A stretch of 64,000 bases of DNA. It comes from Aurelia coerulea (lineage: Eukaryota; Cnidaria; Scyphozoa; Semaeostomeae; Ulmaridae). The position numbers and the translations under genes are program-made. Of this stretch, positions 44,612-55,809 are shown piece after piece. The stretch is taken from positions 4,099,501-4,163,500 of the forward strand of contig CM076947.1 of assembly GCA_039566865.1 (NCBI GenBank), read 5' to 3'. Every line of letters starts with the position of its first letter. The stretch's first letter is position 1. The notes beneath the pieces were generated by a model. That model searched no databases and was not told where the DNA came from. It was given only the letters and a program-made list of their open reading frames with translations.

Positions 44612-45253
44612 CTGTAACGCTTTCAGCCCTGGCTATGTGGTCAAGTCAATCAAATGCATTGCAGATATGATTTCCCTGTTTAAAAGTCTCCATTCATTCC
44701 TGACCACCAGCACTGTCCACAAACAATGGATAAGCATTCAGGAGCAACACAAGCTGAAACTAATGGAGATCGGAAAAGTGTCTGACACCAGATGGTCATG
44801 CCAAGCAAAGCAATTCAAGGTGTTGTGGCAGCACTTGGATATCATCATTGAAGTTTTGCAAGACATCATTGAAAACGACAGAGATTCTGACCGTACAAAT
44901 GAGGCCAATGGCTTCAAGCTACAGCTTGAGGAAATTTGTACGACATGCTGCTGAAACCAACATATGACCTGACTTAGTCAGTTGAGCTCATTGGCACATT
45001 GAAAGAAGAGATAGCTGACTGCGTCTTGAGAGAAAAGTGTCAAGAATTTTGGGATACGGCTGAAGATGTAGCAGACAGACTGAGCCTGCCGAAAATAGCA
45101 AGAGAAGGCAGAAAGAAACGAAAAGCAACTGCCCTACATGATTATGTTGTACAGGCTCCATTGAACGAAACATCAATAGGTGGCTTGGATGGATATGTCC
45201 AAGATATCTACGAAATTTTAGACAAGGCAAGTGCTGAGCTTTGCAAGAGATGA
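44612..45253 (+). pseudogene. hAT-type transposase, 3' piece
   Basis: Resumes with LLVNCNAFSPGYVVKSIKC and continues through GKVSDTRWSCQAKQFKVL (the conserved DTRW), an alpha-helical insertion region and KEEIADCVLREKCQEFWD, with a stop at ~44954 and a change of frame. No hATC dimerisation domain follows. Together with the 5' piece this is one transposase split by the LINE. Confidence 0.8.
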
Positions 45254-45537
45254 CAGATGAGCGCTTGGATAGCCTTTGACGCAACCGGTAGGTAGCCCCC
45301 CCTCCCCCGGATGGAAGCACCAGCTCCCCTGTCCTTTGGATAAGAAGCTCCATTGGATAAGAAGGGCATTTACAATCAGAATTTACTGATTTAAAGGGAG
45401 AAAAATCCCTGCTCCAACATCTCTGACTTTTCGTTGATAGCATATAGGGGAAAAACCATAAGTTGGAGGAAAATCTCTGAGGCTATTTTCGAACGGCACT
45501 GCTACAAAGCGTGGGAAACTGCCTTAGAAGAAGAGCA

Positions 45538-45725
45538 TTTCTCCACAGTGTAATGTTTGCACTTTCAATATGTTGAAGCTTTGATCCAGCCCATCATCGA
45601 CAAATTTCGTTTGGGGGCCTCTGAAGCCAAATTCATTCCTTTCCACTGCAATCGTGGAATGCCTAAGACATAAACAAAATGACAATTCCTAACCATTTAC
45701 TGAAGAATAGCATGCATCCTTCTTT
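45538..45725. repeat. Dispersed repeat, copy 2 (see 4123-4310)
   Basis: Same orientation as the first copy, roughly 90% similar by eye, ending AAGAATAGCATGCATCCTT in both. Confidence 0.75.
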
Positions 45726-45777
45726 TTTCCTCCTTACAGTTAGCAGTTATATCAAAATTAGAGTATCGTTGAGTAAA

Positions 45778-46082
45778 CCTCATGTCTCGTTCAATTCCTA
45801 CCCTGACCATCCCCCCGGGACATTTGCACGAAAAATATTCCTGGCCCCCGGGCATTTGACCGTAGATTTTTCCGCGGCCCCCGGGCATTTGAATAGCATT
45901 TGACTAGAACAGGAGCTTTTGCGTATACAGTAACTGCGAATATGGCATTTTCTTATTGCCCGGCCATTTGACCACCGATTTTTCCCCGGCCCCCAGGCAT
46001 TTAAGCGGGGAATTTTTGTTGACCCTCGGGCTTCCCGGGGGGGGGGGGATGGTCAGGGTTGGAATTGAATGAGACATTAGGT
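45778..46082. mobile_element. Foldback element with CCCCCGGG tracts
   Basis: TGTCTCGTTCAATTCCTACC at the left is matched by the inverse at 46040-46078, followed inward by ACCCTGACCATCCCCCCGGG. Internal CCCCCGGGCATTTGA repeats. About 300 bp, no coding potential. Confidence 0.75.
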
Positions 46083-46354
46083 AACAATTTTTGACCAAAA
46101 GCTTGCCCAAGGGCAGCTTCTTCTGATTAGTGTTGCAAAAGACGTCCGGCCATTACAGCGGCAGCGCAGATGAAGTTAAGAAAGCAGCTAGGTGAAGTTT
46201 GGTTGACAGAGTCAAAAAAAAAGTTAGGAGTCGGAGCTCAAAAATCTCAGAGAGTTTGAGAAGTTTAACCCTAACCAGACTGGGGGGGGCTCATTCAGCT
46301 GATTATCATGTGATTATCTTAAAAAATCAAAACTTATTCTTTTAATGATGCAAG

Positions 46355-46501
46355 GTAACAGACACTGAGCAGAGTTTGGATGCGAGGCAAGCAACTATCT
46401 ATTCTGTTGAACTAAAAAGGCTTCATGCGATTGTTCCACTGAATGAGAGATATACACAATATGTTATTCCAGATTTTGATGAAGAATTAAAAACCATTAA
46501 G
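46355..46501 (+). CDS. Predicted internal exon, unknown gene
   Basis: 49 clean codons after an acceptor (GATGCAAG) and before a donor (AAG then GTACAG). The peptide contains ATIYSVELKRLHAIVP and YVIPDFDEELKTIK. Phase 0 at both ends. No domain recognised. It may belong with the exon at 46600. Confidence 0.45.
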
Positions 46502-46599
46502 GTACAGTATACCTAATATAGTAAACTACAGTATGAGTATTTTTCAACATTACTACGTATTCTACACATCTGAAACAATTATCAACTTCATGTTTTCAG

Positions 46600-46710
46600 T
46601 CATCTGCGCTGTTTGAGTGGCTTCTGCAGAGCAGCCATAAATCCAATGTTTCTGTTCTTAAGATTCTTGACAGGAGAGACTTCAAATTAAAGGTTGACAC
46701 TGAATTTTAA
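46600..46710 (+). CDS. Predicted exon following 46355, possibly terminal
   Basis: After the acceptor CATGTTTTCAG. It reads ALFEWLLQSSHKSNVSVLK and ILDRRDFKLK, then either uses a weak donor (AAG then GTTGAC, 46693) or stops at 46708-46710. Phase matches the previous exon. Confidence 0.45.
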   Translation, partial: SSALFEWLLQSSHKSNVSVLKILDRRDFKLKVDTEF

Positions 46711-46785
46711 GCAAATCTATCACTAGTTGCTGATTTATGGAGCAAGAAAGCCAAAATTATTGGCTGCCTCAAAACCAGGGCCTGG

Positions 46786-47162
46786 TGTACAACCACTTAC
46801 CACCGACCACACCGACCACATACCACCGACCACACTTACCACCGTCCACTTACCACACTTACCACCGACCATGATAGCCACCGACCACCGACCACCGACC
46901 GAGAAAACCACTTACCACCGACCAATAAACCACTTACCACCGACCAACAAACCACTTACCACCGACCAAAAAGGCCACCGACCACCGACCAAGAAAACCA
47001 CTTACCACTTACCACCGACCAAGAAAACCACTTACCACTTACCACCGACCAAGAAAACCACTTACCACTTACCACCGACCAAGAAAACCACTTACCACCG
47101 ACCACCGACCAAGAAAACCACTTACGACTTACCACCGACCACCAACCAAGAAAACCACTTTA
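46786..47162. repeat. CACTTACCACCGACC minisatellite, copy A
   Basis: Modules ACCACTTACC, ACCGACC and AAGAAAA combine into ~30-bp units. The 147-residue open frame over it is repeat translation. Inverted counterpart at 49960-50362. Confidence 0.92.
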
Positions 47163-47471
47163 TAGAGTAAAATTTTAAAAATAATTTTAATGAGTTTCTT
47201 CTTACAAAGTTGTAGGCTGCCCTGGAAATCCTGTATACCCTATCCAATATCTAATATTTGTCTGTTCTAGTTGATATCAATACTAAAATAATTGATTTTC
47301 TGATTAAATAGATTTTCATTTTCTGAAGTGATGCGTTTGGAGTATATAGACTAGGAAGAGTTCATCTTCGTTTGACGTGAAGTAAATATGATTTTCTGTT
47401 CATCCGTTGGTTTACAATTTAAATTGGAGATTGATAATTAAAATTGGGGCAGAGATTTTGTGTTTTATCTA
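47163..47471. other. No gene seen
   Basis: Single-copy AT-rich spacer between the minisatellite and the partial MITE. Confidence 0.4.
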
Positions 47472-48062
47472 CCGGGTGTCTCAAAAAGTACCCGCTTTAA
47501 TTGGGTATAGTAACAAAACGATAAGATATCGGGACTTTCTGAAGACAAAGCTACATTTGTTTATCTTCAACTTGAATGCACATACCTTGCATTTTAGAAT
47601 CGTCTACCAAAGCTCGCAAAGTCGAAATTTAGAGTACACCTAAAAACGGCCTAACCATTTTTGAGAAACGGCCTAGCCATAAGATCAGATATCACCGGCA
47701 ATGTGCAAAAGAATTTGAAATTGTGTTCATATTTCGATTTTTAGGTTTTACTTTTGAAAAGAATTATACTTTATGCTTCAATTGTTTATGATATTGTTTT
47801 TTTTTTTGAGGAATCGATCCTTGCGTTGCATTCCATTGAACACGCTATTCTTATCAAAGAAAAATAAAAGGGGTACATGCACGCTTATTTTGGAGATGTG
47901 GCACGAGTTTATCATTCATATCACATTTTTATTCTATTCGCTTAGTTAGAGTCGTGGTCATGCGTCCATAATTTTTTTCAAAATAAAGACTGAAAAAATA
48001 AAGTTTGCAGGTGCTTTGTAAAATGCCCATGATATCAAATCATGGCTAGGCCCTTTTTTGAA
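47472..48062. mobile_element. Mariner-type MITE, family C, copy 2 (3' end missing)
   Basis: Starts CCGGGTGTCTCAAAAAGTAC after TA and follows 17336-18118 through TTCAACTTGAATGCACATACC and CATGGCTAGGCCC. Similarity ends near 48062, so the right terminus is lost. Confidence 0.85.
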
Positions 48063-48362
48063 ACTTCACGCAGTCATACGGCCGGTTTTTTATGTGTCTG
48101 TTTTGTGTCTCAATGCTTACATTTGATTTTTAAACATATGATTTGCATCACATTTTATCATTGGCGGAAACCATGGAATGTTCACTACACGTATTTTTTA
48201 TAAGAAACTGCTTATAAGAAACTCAACTCTCAGATCGCCAAAAGATTAAGAAACTCCAGTACTGGGAGAATATAAGTTAAGAATCTATTTACTTTGATGA
48301 AGGAAATCCTTGACCCTTTTCACTTTACTTTCATTTGTTTCCAGTATCATATTACTCGTTAA

Positions 48363-48930
48363 CCCTATCTCACCTGGGCGTTTTGAAGCGGTCAATACCT
48401 GAGGGGGGGTGGATTCCACCCCCCCTCTTTTTCTTCGCTGTCGTAGTAGCTACAATCTTTAGAATAGGTAAATATATATACTTTGATGCAAACAATCAAA
48501 ATCACATGATTAATTCAAATTATCTCTATTGTTCTCGTTGCTATGACAATAAGAAGATTTTAAGTTATGATTATCATGATTGTTACCAACATGATTGAAA
48601 CAATGAAATGAGGCACTAAATTGAAATCTTTTGTTTCAAATTGAGTTGGATATCATCAAATACATGTGTAAGTATAATTTTGCATATATTTGGGATTAAA
48701 ATTTGCAACAATTAAAAAAAAAGTATACAAATTTTGTTGACTACACAGTAAAACATTGGTTGCCATGGTTACAAGGCTATATTTAGCATCTTGAAATTTT
48801 CATCATTCGATACAGTATAGATATAAAGTCAAAGTAGCGGAGTCTTGGCATCCTGCATTGCATATTCTAGCATAGGCGAATAAAAGTTTGGTTGGGGGGG
48901 TGGAATCCACCCCCCCCAGGTGAGATAGGG
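48363..48930. mobile_element. piggyBac-type MITE, family E, copy 1
   Basis: TTAA at 48359-48362 and 48931-48934. Termini CCCTATCTCACCTGGG and the inverse, with an inner inverted GGTGGATTCCACCCCCCC. 568 bp. TTAA plus CCCTA-type ends are characteristic of piggyBac elements. Confidence 0.92.
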
Positions 48931-49382
48931 TTAAGGTACTTCAGTAATGTCTAAACATTGGAAAGGCTCAAACAATATTGTTTTGAAGTGTTCACGAGGG
49001 CACGGGTAGTGAACATGAAGATTGTTATGGTACCTCTAAGAAACTCGTAAGAAACTCTGAGTACTGAAAATCTGATAATTTTAAGAAATTTTCAGTGCTG
49101 GTCCAAATTCTTAGTTTCTTATGAAAGAAATACGTGCACATGTTCAGTTATGCGCGCTTTGTCAACGTTCGTTCACCGAGCCCATTTTAAGGATTTGCAG
49201 CTGCAATGCAACGTAAATGAACAAAACTTCATCCAGGAGTTCTGCATTTACAAGGCTACATGTAGCTCCAAGCAGCTCCCAGCGCAAAGCTTCCTGCGCC
49301 TATGCCTGTGTCAGAACACACAAATCTGTGCCATTTTATTCCTTTATCGGAAAGTCTATACGTCCCGGTTTGGGTAAAATTA

Positions 49383-49425
49383 TGTTGTTGTTGTTGTTGT
49401 TGTTGTTGTTATTGTTGCTGTTGTG
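49383..49425 (+). repeat. (TTG)n microsatellite
   Basis: About 14 TTG-type units with two interruptions. Confidence 0.95.
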
Positions 49426-49661
49426 ATGCAATAACTGGGACTATCATAGAGTCTATTAAAACGGAGTAATGCGATGATGGTGCGGCAGATAAAAGCAAGT
49501 TCTTAGGGGAACAGTGAAAAATAACAAAAAATTGTATGAAGATCACCCAAATTTAGATGCAGGTATTACCATATGACTTCCCGTGAAGTACGTAGTTAAT
49601 ACAACAGATGTGGATTAAGTGAATTGAAAGGGGGAAACAGATTGGTTTATCATTTCATTAC

Positions 49662-49756
49662 AGGATCAGAGCCTTGCCACAAACCACCACCGGAAAAAGA
49701 TCATTGAAGACGGGAGAAACCAAAATGCAGATTATGCGTTATTTTTATTAGACTGG
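49662..49756 (+). CDS. Possible exon, unknown gene
   Basis: Acceptor TTCATTACAG precedes an open stretch reading NHHRKKIIEDGRNQNADYAL, and a GTAGGC donor follows TTAGACTG. Weak evidence; protein family unknown. Confidence 0.3.
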
Positions 49757-49959
49757 TAGGCAGTTTCTTAAATTTTTGGGCCATTAGTTTCAGAGTTAAT
49801 TTGAAACTATAATTCAGCTTTAACAAAAACAAAAATTTTGCTTTTTAAATTCAGCTTTCGAAATATTGAGCCTACTATTTCTTATAAGCGGTTTCTTATG
49901 CAACTGGAAAATTTTTTAAAAAAAGGTCACAATGTCCACAAGATAATCGGTTATTTGCT

Positions 49960-50362
49960 GGTCGTTGGTAAGTGGTTTCCTTGGTCGGTGGTCGGTGGTA
50001 AGTGGTTTTCTTGGTCGGTGGTAAGTGGTAAGTAGTTTTCTTGGTCGGTGGTAAGTGGTAAGTGGTTTTCTTGGTCGGTGGTAAGTGGTAAGTGGTAAGT
50101 GGTTTTCTTGGTCGGTGGTAAGTGGTAAGTGGTAAGTGGTTTTCTTGGTCGGTGGTAAGTGGTAAGTGGATTGTTGGTCGGTGATAAGTATGGTCGGTGG
50201 TAAGTGGTTTGTTGGTCGGTGGTCGGTGGTTTTCGTGGTCGGTGGTCGGTGGTGTTGGTCGGTGGTCGGTGGTGCTGGTCGGTGGTCGGTCTGGTCGGTG
50301 GTCGGTGCGGTCGGTGGTATGTGGTCGGTGTGGTCGGTGGTAAGTGGTTGTACACCACGCCC
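49960..50362. repeat. GGTCGGTGGTAAGTGG minisatellite, copy B (inverted)
   Basis: Reverse-complement form of the 46786-47162 array, with the matching outer flank GTTGTACACC...CCAAAACCAG (46770 side: AAAACCAGGGCCTGGTGTAC). About sixteen GGTAAGT heptamers occur. Long frames on both strands are repeat translation. Confidence 0.92.
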
Positions 50363-51640
50363 AAAACCAGAGGATTCGTTATTCTCCATTGCATTAAAAT
50401 CAATGACATTGATTGAAAACAATGTACCTAGCCCTGTTTGTTTATGTCTATAAGTAAGACAGATAGTCATACATTGAATTGTGTGACAGACAACCAATAA
50501 GATTGGACATATCTAGGGTTGCTAGATGGTAATGTCCAACACAAGTGCTGCAGGCCATGGCATACGTCCATCTAATATTTTGCTTCTCAAAAGTGATGAA
50601 GTCATTTTAAATCAACAATATTGCGTTCAGCAGGCTGCTTTGTCAATATTCTTGAGCTATATGGTCATTAATTACTCCCAAATGCGTTTTCTGGCATAAC
50701 TGTGAAGTTTAAGTTAATTTAATGTTAAAATTCAAGTTATAAGGTTAAGTACGGAGATAAAATCATCTGGTTTTGAAGGAACCAGTGATTGGGACTTTCT
50801 TTCTTGATAAATCAGCAACCACTTGTCAGATTTACAGAGACTCGGTGCCAAACTCCAAGTTGAAATCTCTTCTATTCACAAATCTGAAAAACAGGAAAGT
50901 TAGATTTTATGGCTCCTCCATATTCAAATGGCGCACATGTGATCTGGGACACCCTGTAGAATGCATCAATTCCCAGTAATATCGACATACTGTAAAATTG
51001 CTCCAAGTTTCAAAAATCAAGCAAAAGAATCTACACATACTGCTTTCAATGCCATCATAAACATAAGTGCAAATCCATTGCAGAAATAAAGTTTAACCAT
51101 AGTGAAACACTTGCAGGACAAAAATATTTTTTGTGACTCCAAACGAATTTAGTCAAAAATGTTATGCTGCACTATTTAAACTTAACTGAAGAAGGATTAT
51201 TTGTGATATTCATATTGTGTAAAATCTTCAATGATTGCCATTTTCTCCCACAAAACAGTCAAATAAACACTTTTTGGTGGAAAGAAGAGCTGTTGAATTA
51301 CCTGTGTACCACAAGTGACCGCTCTTCCTTGTGTACCACAAGGACTGTGCACAATATTCCATTTGCCCAGGTTGCTGCAAGACCAACAGAAAATACATTT
51401 GACCGGATCTTTGGTCTGCAAAGCCTATGTTAAGTGCCCAGTCAGACAATATGAAAAGACCCGGGATAGTTGAATGTCACACAATATAAAGAAACACTTC
51501 GCAGTCTGATATATTAGCAAAACTCAGAAAAAGGCATCCATCCTGGTTGTATCCAGAAGCTAGGTGCCAATGATTTCAAAATCACCTTCTCCACGCTAGC
51601 AGGAAATCAAAAATTTTTCCGAAGACACAGAATTAATAAA
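50363..51640. other. No confident gene
   Basis: Small frames (50773-50979 plus; 51164-51449 both strands) show no recognisable domain. Confidence 0.4.
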
Positions 51641-52090
51641 TTACAATTGGGGAGAGGACTTTTCCCTCCAAGACCATACCTACAAAAGAAAAAAACAACT
51701 TTCATGTCTATATTCCTGGCTCCGTTAGATATGAAGCTGACAGTAATCAATAGCACCTGCGCTAGCTACTGGAGAGTAATAGAGTTCATAAGGAAAAACA
51801 TTGCCTGTACGGACTTAAATGAAATCATCACTGTCATTATGGATCTAGCAAGGGCAACCCCTAATGTTATTAGGTTGGGAGCATACAACCTTTTGTACTT
51901 CACAACAAACAGCCACCAACATGTTGCAAGTGCGATTCCCAAGATCACAAAGCAGCAGAATGAAACATCGAACATATTACAATTGCAGTGAACGTGGTCA
52001 TATCCACAATGAATGTAACAAAGAGCTAAAATGCCCCACATGTCTTGAAACGGGTCATTCCCTGAGGCGTTGTGCTGACGACAACACTTA
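51640..52090 (+). pseudogene. Retrotransposon nucleic-acid-binding protein, CCHC knuckles
   Basis: Two overlapping frames. The first encodes VIMDLARATPNVIRLGAYN. The second encodes two zinc knuckles: YYNCSERGHIHNEC, where the first cysteine is tyrosine, and an intact CPTCLETGHSLRRC, then a stop at 52089. Such paired knuckles are typical of LINE ORF1 or gag-like proteins. Frame disruption near 51950. Confidence 0.5.
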
Positions 52091-52176
52091 GAGCAAGAAT
52101 AAGACATCCAAAGCCACACCAAGTAAACCAGTCTCTAATGAAACTTAAAGTGTCCATGAACCTGTTCTATAAAAAG

Positions 52177-52961
52177 GGGCAAGGTGAATTCAGTGGAAGC
52201 CGCATAAACTATTGTTTTCACAAGAACAATAGCTTCCGCGGAATCAATTTACATAGTGAATTACGTGGAAAATTGATCCCGCAGAAAAAAATTTGCTATC
52301 CACTCGAGCAAAATAGAATAAATCGAGGAACAAACAGGAATAAACTGATCACTTTCTGTGACCTTACGGCCGAAGGGCATTTCACTCCACATAAAGTCTC
52401 GAACTCCTATTGCAAAAATTCTTTTGTTTTCAAGAAAAATCCATCAAATATCCATAAAGATCTTTAAGTTCTGACAAAAGCTCGCACAATCTGTCAACTA
52501 AATGCCCCCCCCCCCCCACTTACAGTGAAACTGCGTAAACAAATATGTATAGAATTTCTTTAGCTTCCTTCTTTACTGGTTTCTTCATTTCACATTAGCC
52601 AATGAAAACCATGCCTCAGCAAATTCTTTATCTTCGAGAAGATGCAGGTGAATACGGACAAATTTCCGCAATATCGGTTTTCCGTGGAGTTCACTTCCGC
52701 CGTAGACCCAAAGGGAAGTATGCGGAAAATATTTAGTTTTTCCATAAAACTAAATGATCATTTATTCAAGAAGTAAGGCCGTTCAGGAAGAAGCAATTTG
52801 ATACAGATATGTTTCACGCAGTTTCGCTTTAAGTTACCAGTTTATTCCTGTTTGTTCCTAGGTTTATTCTATTTCGCTCGAGTGGATGGCAAGTTTTTTC
52901 CACGGAATAAATTTTCCGCAGACTTCACTATGGTAAACAATTCCGCGGAATTCACCTGGCC
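52177..52961. mobile_element. Foldback DNA element, 8-bp target duplication
   Basis: Exact ATAAAAAG at 52169-52176 and 52962-52969. Termini GGGCAAGGTGAATTC and, inverted, GGCCAGGTGAATTC, with arms of ~180 bp containing CACTCGAG and AATAAACTG. 8-bp duplications suit hAT or P-type transposases. 785 bp, non-coding. Confidence 0.85.
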
Positions 52962-53081
52962 ATAAAAAGATCTTAAAACGAAGCCCACACGCTACTGATG
53001 GCGACTATCAGTGTTTTTTTTTACAAAAGGAGACCATTAACCACCTGAAATTAACCATCAGAATCCCATTTTTACCAATGT

Positions 53082-53477
53082 TTACAATTTATGGAATCCA
53101 AAAATGACATCCATTTGGTTCAAAAGAAAGGAAGTCAACATGATCACGAGGTCCAGGATTAAATAAGACTGCTGCAAAGCAAGTACATTGTTGCTGAAGC
53201 ATTTGCTGCCATCCTCACCAATGAAAAGATCTGAAGTAGACACTTCTTTATGTAGTAGGGCGAACAACTCATTCCAAGGCCCACCCTCATCAACTGCTGG
53301 TTCACCAACAAACTGGATTTTTAAATTCTTCTCTACATCGTTCTTGGTGCATTTAGCAAATTTAAAAGCTGTGTCATCACACACATGACTTCTTCTGACC
53401 TTAAGCCTGAGATAGCCTTGATCTTCTAGTTTCTCTTTTGCTAGATCCTTGATCATTGAAAAATGGTCATTGGCCAA
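53082..53477 (-). pseudogene. HECT E3 ligase domain fragment (N-lobe)
   Basis: The minus strand reads LRLKVRRSHVCDDTAFKF, KNLKIQFVGEPAVDEGGPW, LFALLHKEV and DLFIGEDGSKCFSNN, the conserved start of a HECT domain. The usual GGPRREFF is GGPWNELF. After ~residue 105 similarity is lost, and the C-lobe with the catalytic cysteine is absent, so no ligase activity is possible from this piece. Similar HECT pieces in G2E3-like proteins are often multicopy in invertebrates. Confidence 0.7.
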
Positions 53478-53533
53478 GATTATTTTTCAATCAGTTTGAT
53501 TCACATTCAAGGTAATTTTAAATTAAATTTCAG

Positions 53534-55809
53534 GCCTTCGACAGATGGCTTAAAAATAAAAATGAAGAGAGGAAAAAAACTTCAAAGAAAAACAAAGTTG
53601 CTTGCCCAGAGAAGGACTGCACAAAATCTGTGGTGGACTTGATTAGACATTTAATTCAAGTTCACAAATGGGATGAGCCTGACGCAAGAGCAGCACGGGG
53701 GATGTTTGGGCTGAGAAAATTGCGTCCACTAAAGCCTGGAAAGGTTCAAAAGAACTATACTGCGAAGACATGCCCCATCATAACTTACGGAAAAGTTGTT
53801 TTGAGGCTTCAAACTCATCTGCGTCAGACGCATAAGCTGTAAGACATTAAGTACATACAAATGATGATGGATTCTGGTTCTCCAGTTAGAGTGTCACATA
53901 AAGAAAGTTTGAAAGAGAGCGAACATGTTAAAACACCACAAAATTCCAAAAACAAACAGCGAATATTCAAACACAAGGATTGATCAACGAAGCTTATGAA
54001 AAAGATGAAAACGTAGAAATCGTAGCAGATGATGCTGATGACTGTGATGATAGTATCGTGAGTGAAAACGAAGAAGATATTGCCCATGACATTACTCCAA
54101 CGCCATCTTAAAAGATGTTCTTTAATGCCTTCAAAAGGTGGTTAATGTCCTTGGACGGTGGCCACAAAAAGGAGAAGGATGCTCAGCAGCATGTCTCACA
54201 GCTGCTGGTCATTTGCAGATATTTGGAAGATACAGCTGCTGGTGGTATTTCCAATGTATTGCGGCTGTTTGATACAAAGTTACTGTGTGAGAATTGGTTG
54301 ACAAAATTCCAAACAGAAAGGAGGCCAGGGACAGTTAAAGGCTACTTGCATTCTTTGCTGCCCCTGTGCGATTTTGTGAAAATGTGCCCAAAAATATTAC
54401 AAACGAATGAAGAGCAGCCCATCGTCTTGGCAGTGAAAGTGAAATATTGGTTGAAAACCTTAAGAAAAAGTCTTACAGTTAGGAAATGGGAAAAGAGAGA
54501 AGATGATTTAGAAAATATTGCAGGGTAGGATGATTTTGAGGCTTTTGAAAAGTCAGAGCCAGTTAGGAGAGCGATAAAGATCCTGTCTGAATATATGGGT
54601 GCCTCCCCTGCAATAACGACAAAAGATTTCACCTGTGCCATGGACTACCTTATTAGCACGTTGCTAATTGCAAATGCTCCTAGATCCGGTGCAATAGACC
54701 ATTTCGCAATTTGGAGAAAGAGACTGAGGAGAGCGCGGCACATTCTGACAGCCTTGGCAACAAGGAAGTCTAGGGAATCCCTTCTTCTGCGGTGCAAAGT
54801 CTACGGTTAGCGGCTTGCTCGCCATCTCTCTCCAAAACTCTAGTTATTTTCGTTTTATTTGCAACTTCCAAGAGTTATGCGATGCTTATTTAGTATGGTA
54901 AGTGTTTTCTTTGGATTATTTAGCTGTTTTGCCATCTTTTCGCTCATTTGTGAATGTATTTTGAGCCATTTTATTTCAGTTGTTTCCCTCGACTTTGAAA
55001 CGGCTCAGTTTATGCCCAGCTGACCTACGACACAGTTTTGCTTGTTTACTAGATAATTGAACGCATTTACGGCAATGCAAGCAAATTAAAAGTATTGTTT
55101 GGAATCCTCCAAATAATCACAATGAGATCGTGTACTGTTTTGATAAATTTAACAAGCAATTGCGAAATGGTCTATTGCAAATATGACCGTTGAATCTGTG
55201 GAGAAGGCAGTGGCAGATGGCGACACAATGGTTGTCACGTTTCGCGACCATGAGACGCTGCAAAATTCTAGTCCAGCCATGATCTGCATGCCAAAGGTCA
55301 CTTTCACCTACCTAAACATATATCTAATGAAGACAAGAGCGAGGATTATAGATATCAATGATAGCGGCCATCAGGACAAAGTTTTTATAACGTATACAGG
55401 TATGAATATGACCTCATCAGCAATTTCAGAGCAGATAGGGTCATTTTGGAGAGGAGCTTTTGGCAAGCACAGGAACGCATCGCTAATTAGGAAATTGGCC
55501 GTATCTTTGATGCACAAAAGCCACCCCAAGTTTAAAGCAGACCTTGCCTTTCACATGAATCATGCCGTGAAAACGGCAGAAAATTCTTATTTTATCCAAG
55601 ACAAGCGAGCCAAGTCTGCAATAACAGCAGAGTTCTTCAATGCTGCCCTTCATGTCAAATCTAACAGTAGAGAACACAAAGATGAAACAGAAGTATGCTA
55701 TGAGACAATATTCGCCTCCAATATCCAACGGAAAGTTATTTCCATGCAAGAAGTGCGCCATGCAGCAGAACAGTACCCAGCGATGAAAGGAAAGATCGAT
55801 CGATCATAA
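53534..55809 (+). pseudogene. Tyrosine-recombinase element (Crypton-like), disrupted
   Basis: After an AATTTCAG acceptor, two zinc-finger-like segments (CPEKDCTKSVVDLIRHLIQVH and CPIITYGKVVLRLQTHLRQT) precede a core-binding domain (54115-54528: FNAFKRWLMSLDGGH, RRPGTVKGYLHSLLPLCDF). The catalytic domain follows: Arg in ANAPRSGA (54690), Arg-Lys in LIRKLAVSLMH, His in FHMNHAVKTA, and the tyrosine nucleophile in ENSYFIQDK. Lesions: TAA at 54109-54111, TAG at 54526-54528 and a 482-bp insertion at 54694. The 208-residue frame 55183-55809 is intact. No RT is nearby, which favours a Crypton over DIRS. Confidence 0.75.
54694..55175. mobile_element. 482-bp MITE, TGCA target duplication, inside recombinase
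   Basis: 18-bp perfect inverted ends ATAGACCATTTCGCAATT, flanked by TGCA at 54690-54693 and 55176-55179. Removing the element plus one TGCA leaves the recombinase in frame across the junction, which confirms the borders. 4-bp duplications occur in several superfamilies; TGCA is not the TTAA of piggyBac. No coding capacity. Confidence 0.92.

Noticed and set aside
43876..45253. Intact ZMYM1-like host gene
   Set aside because: Frameshifts, a stop and a LINE insertion break it, and the terminal dimerisation domain is absent.
46727..47170. Thr/Pro/His-rich 147-residue ORF and its mirror at 49916-50497
   Set aside because: Repeat translation of the inverted minisatellites; both strands are open.
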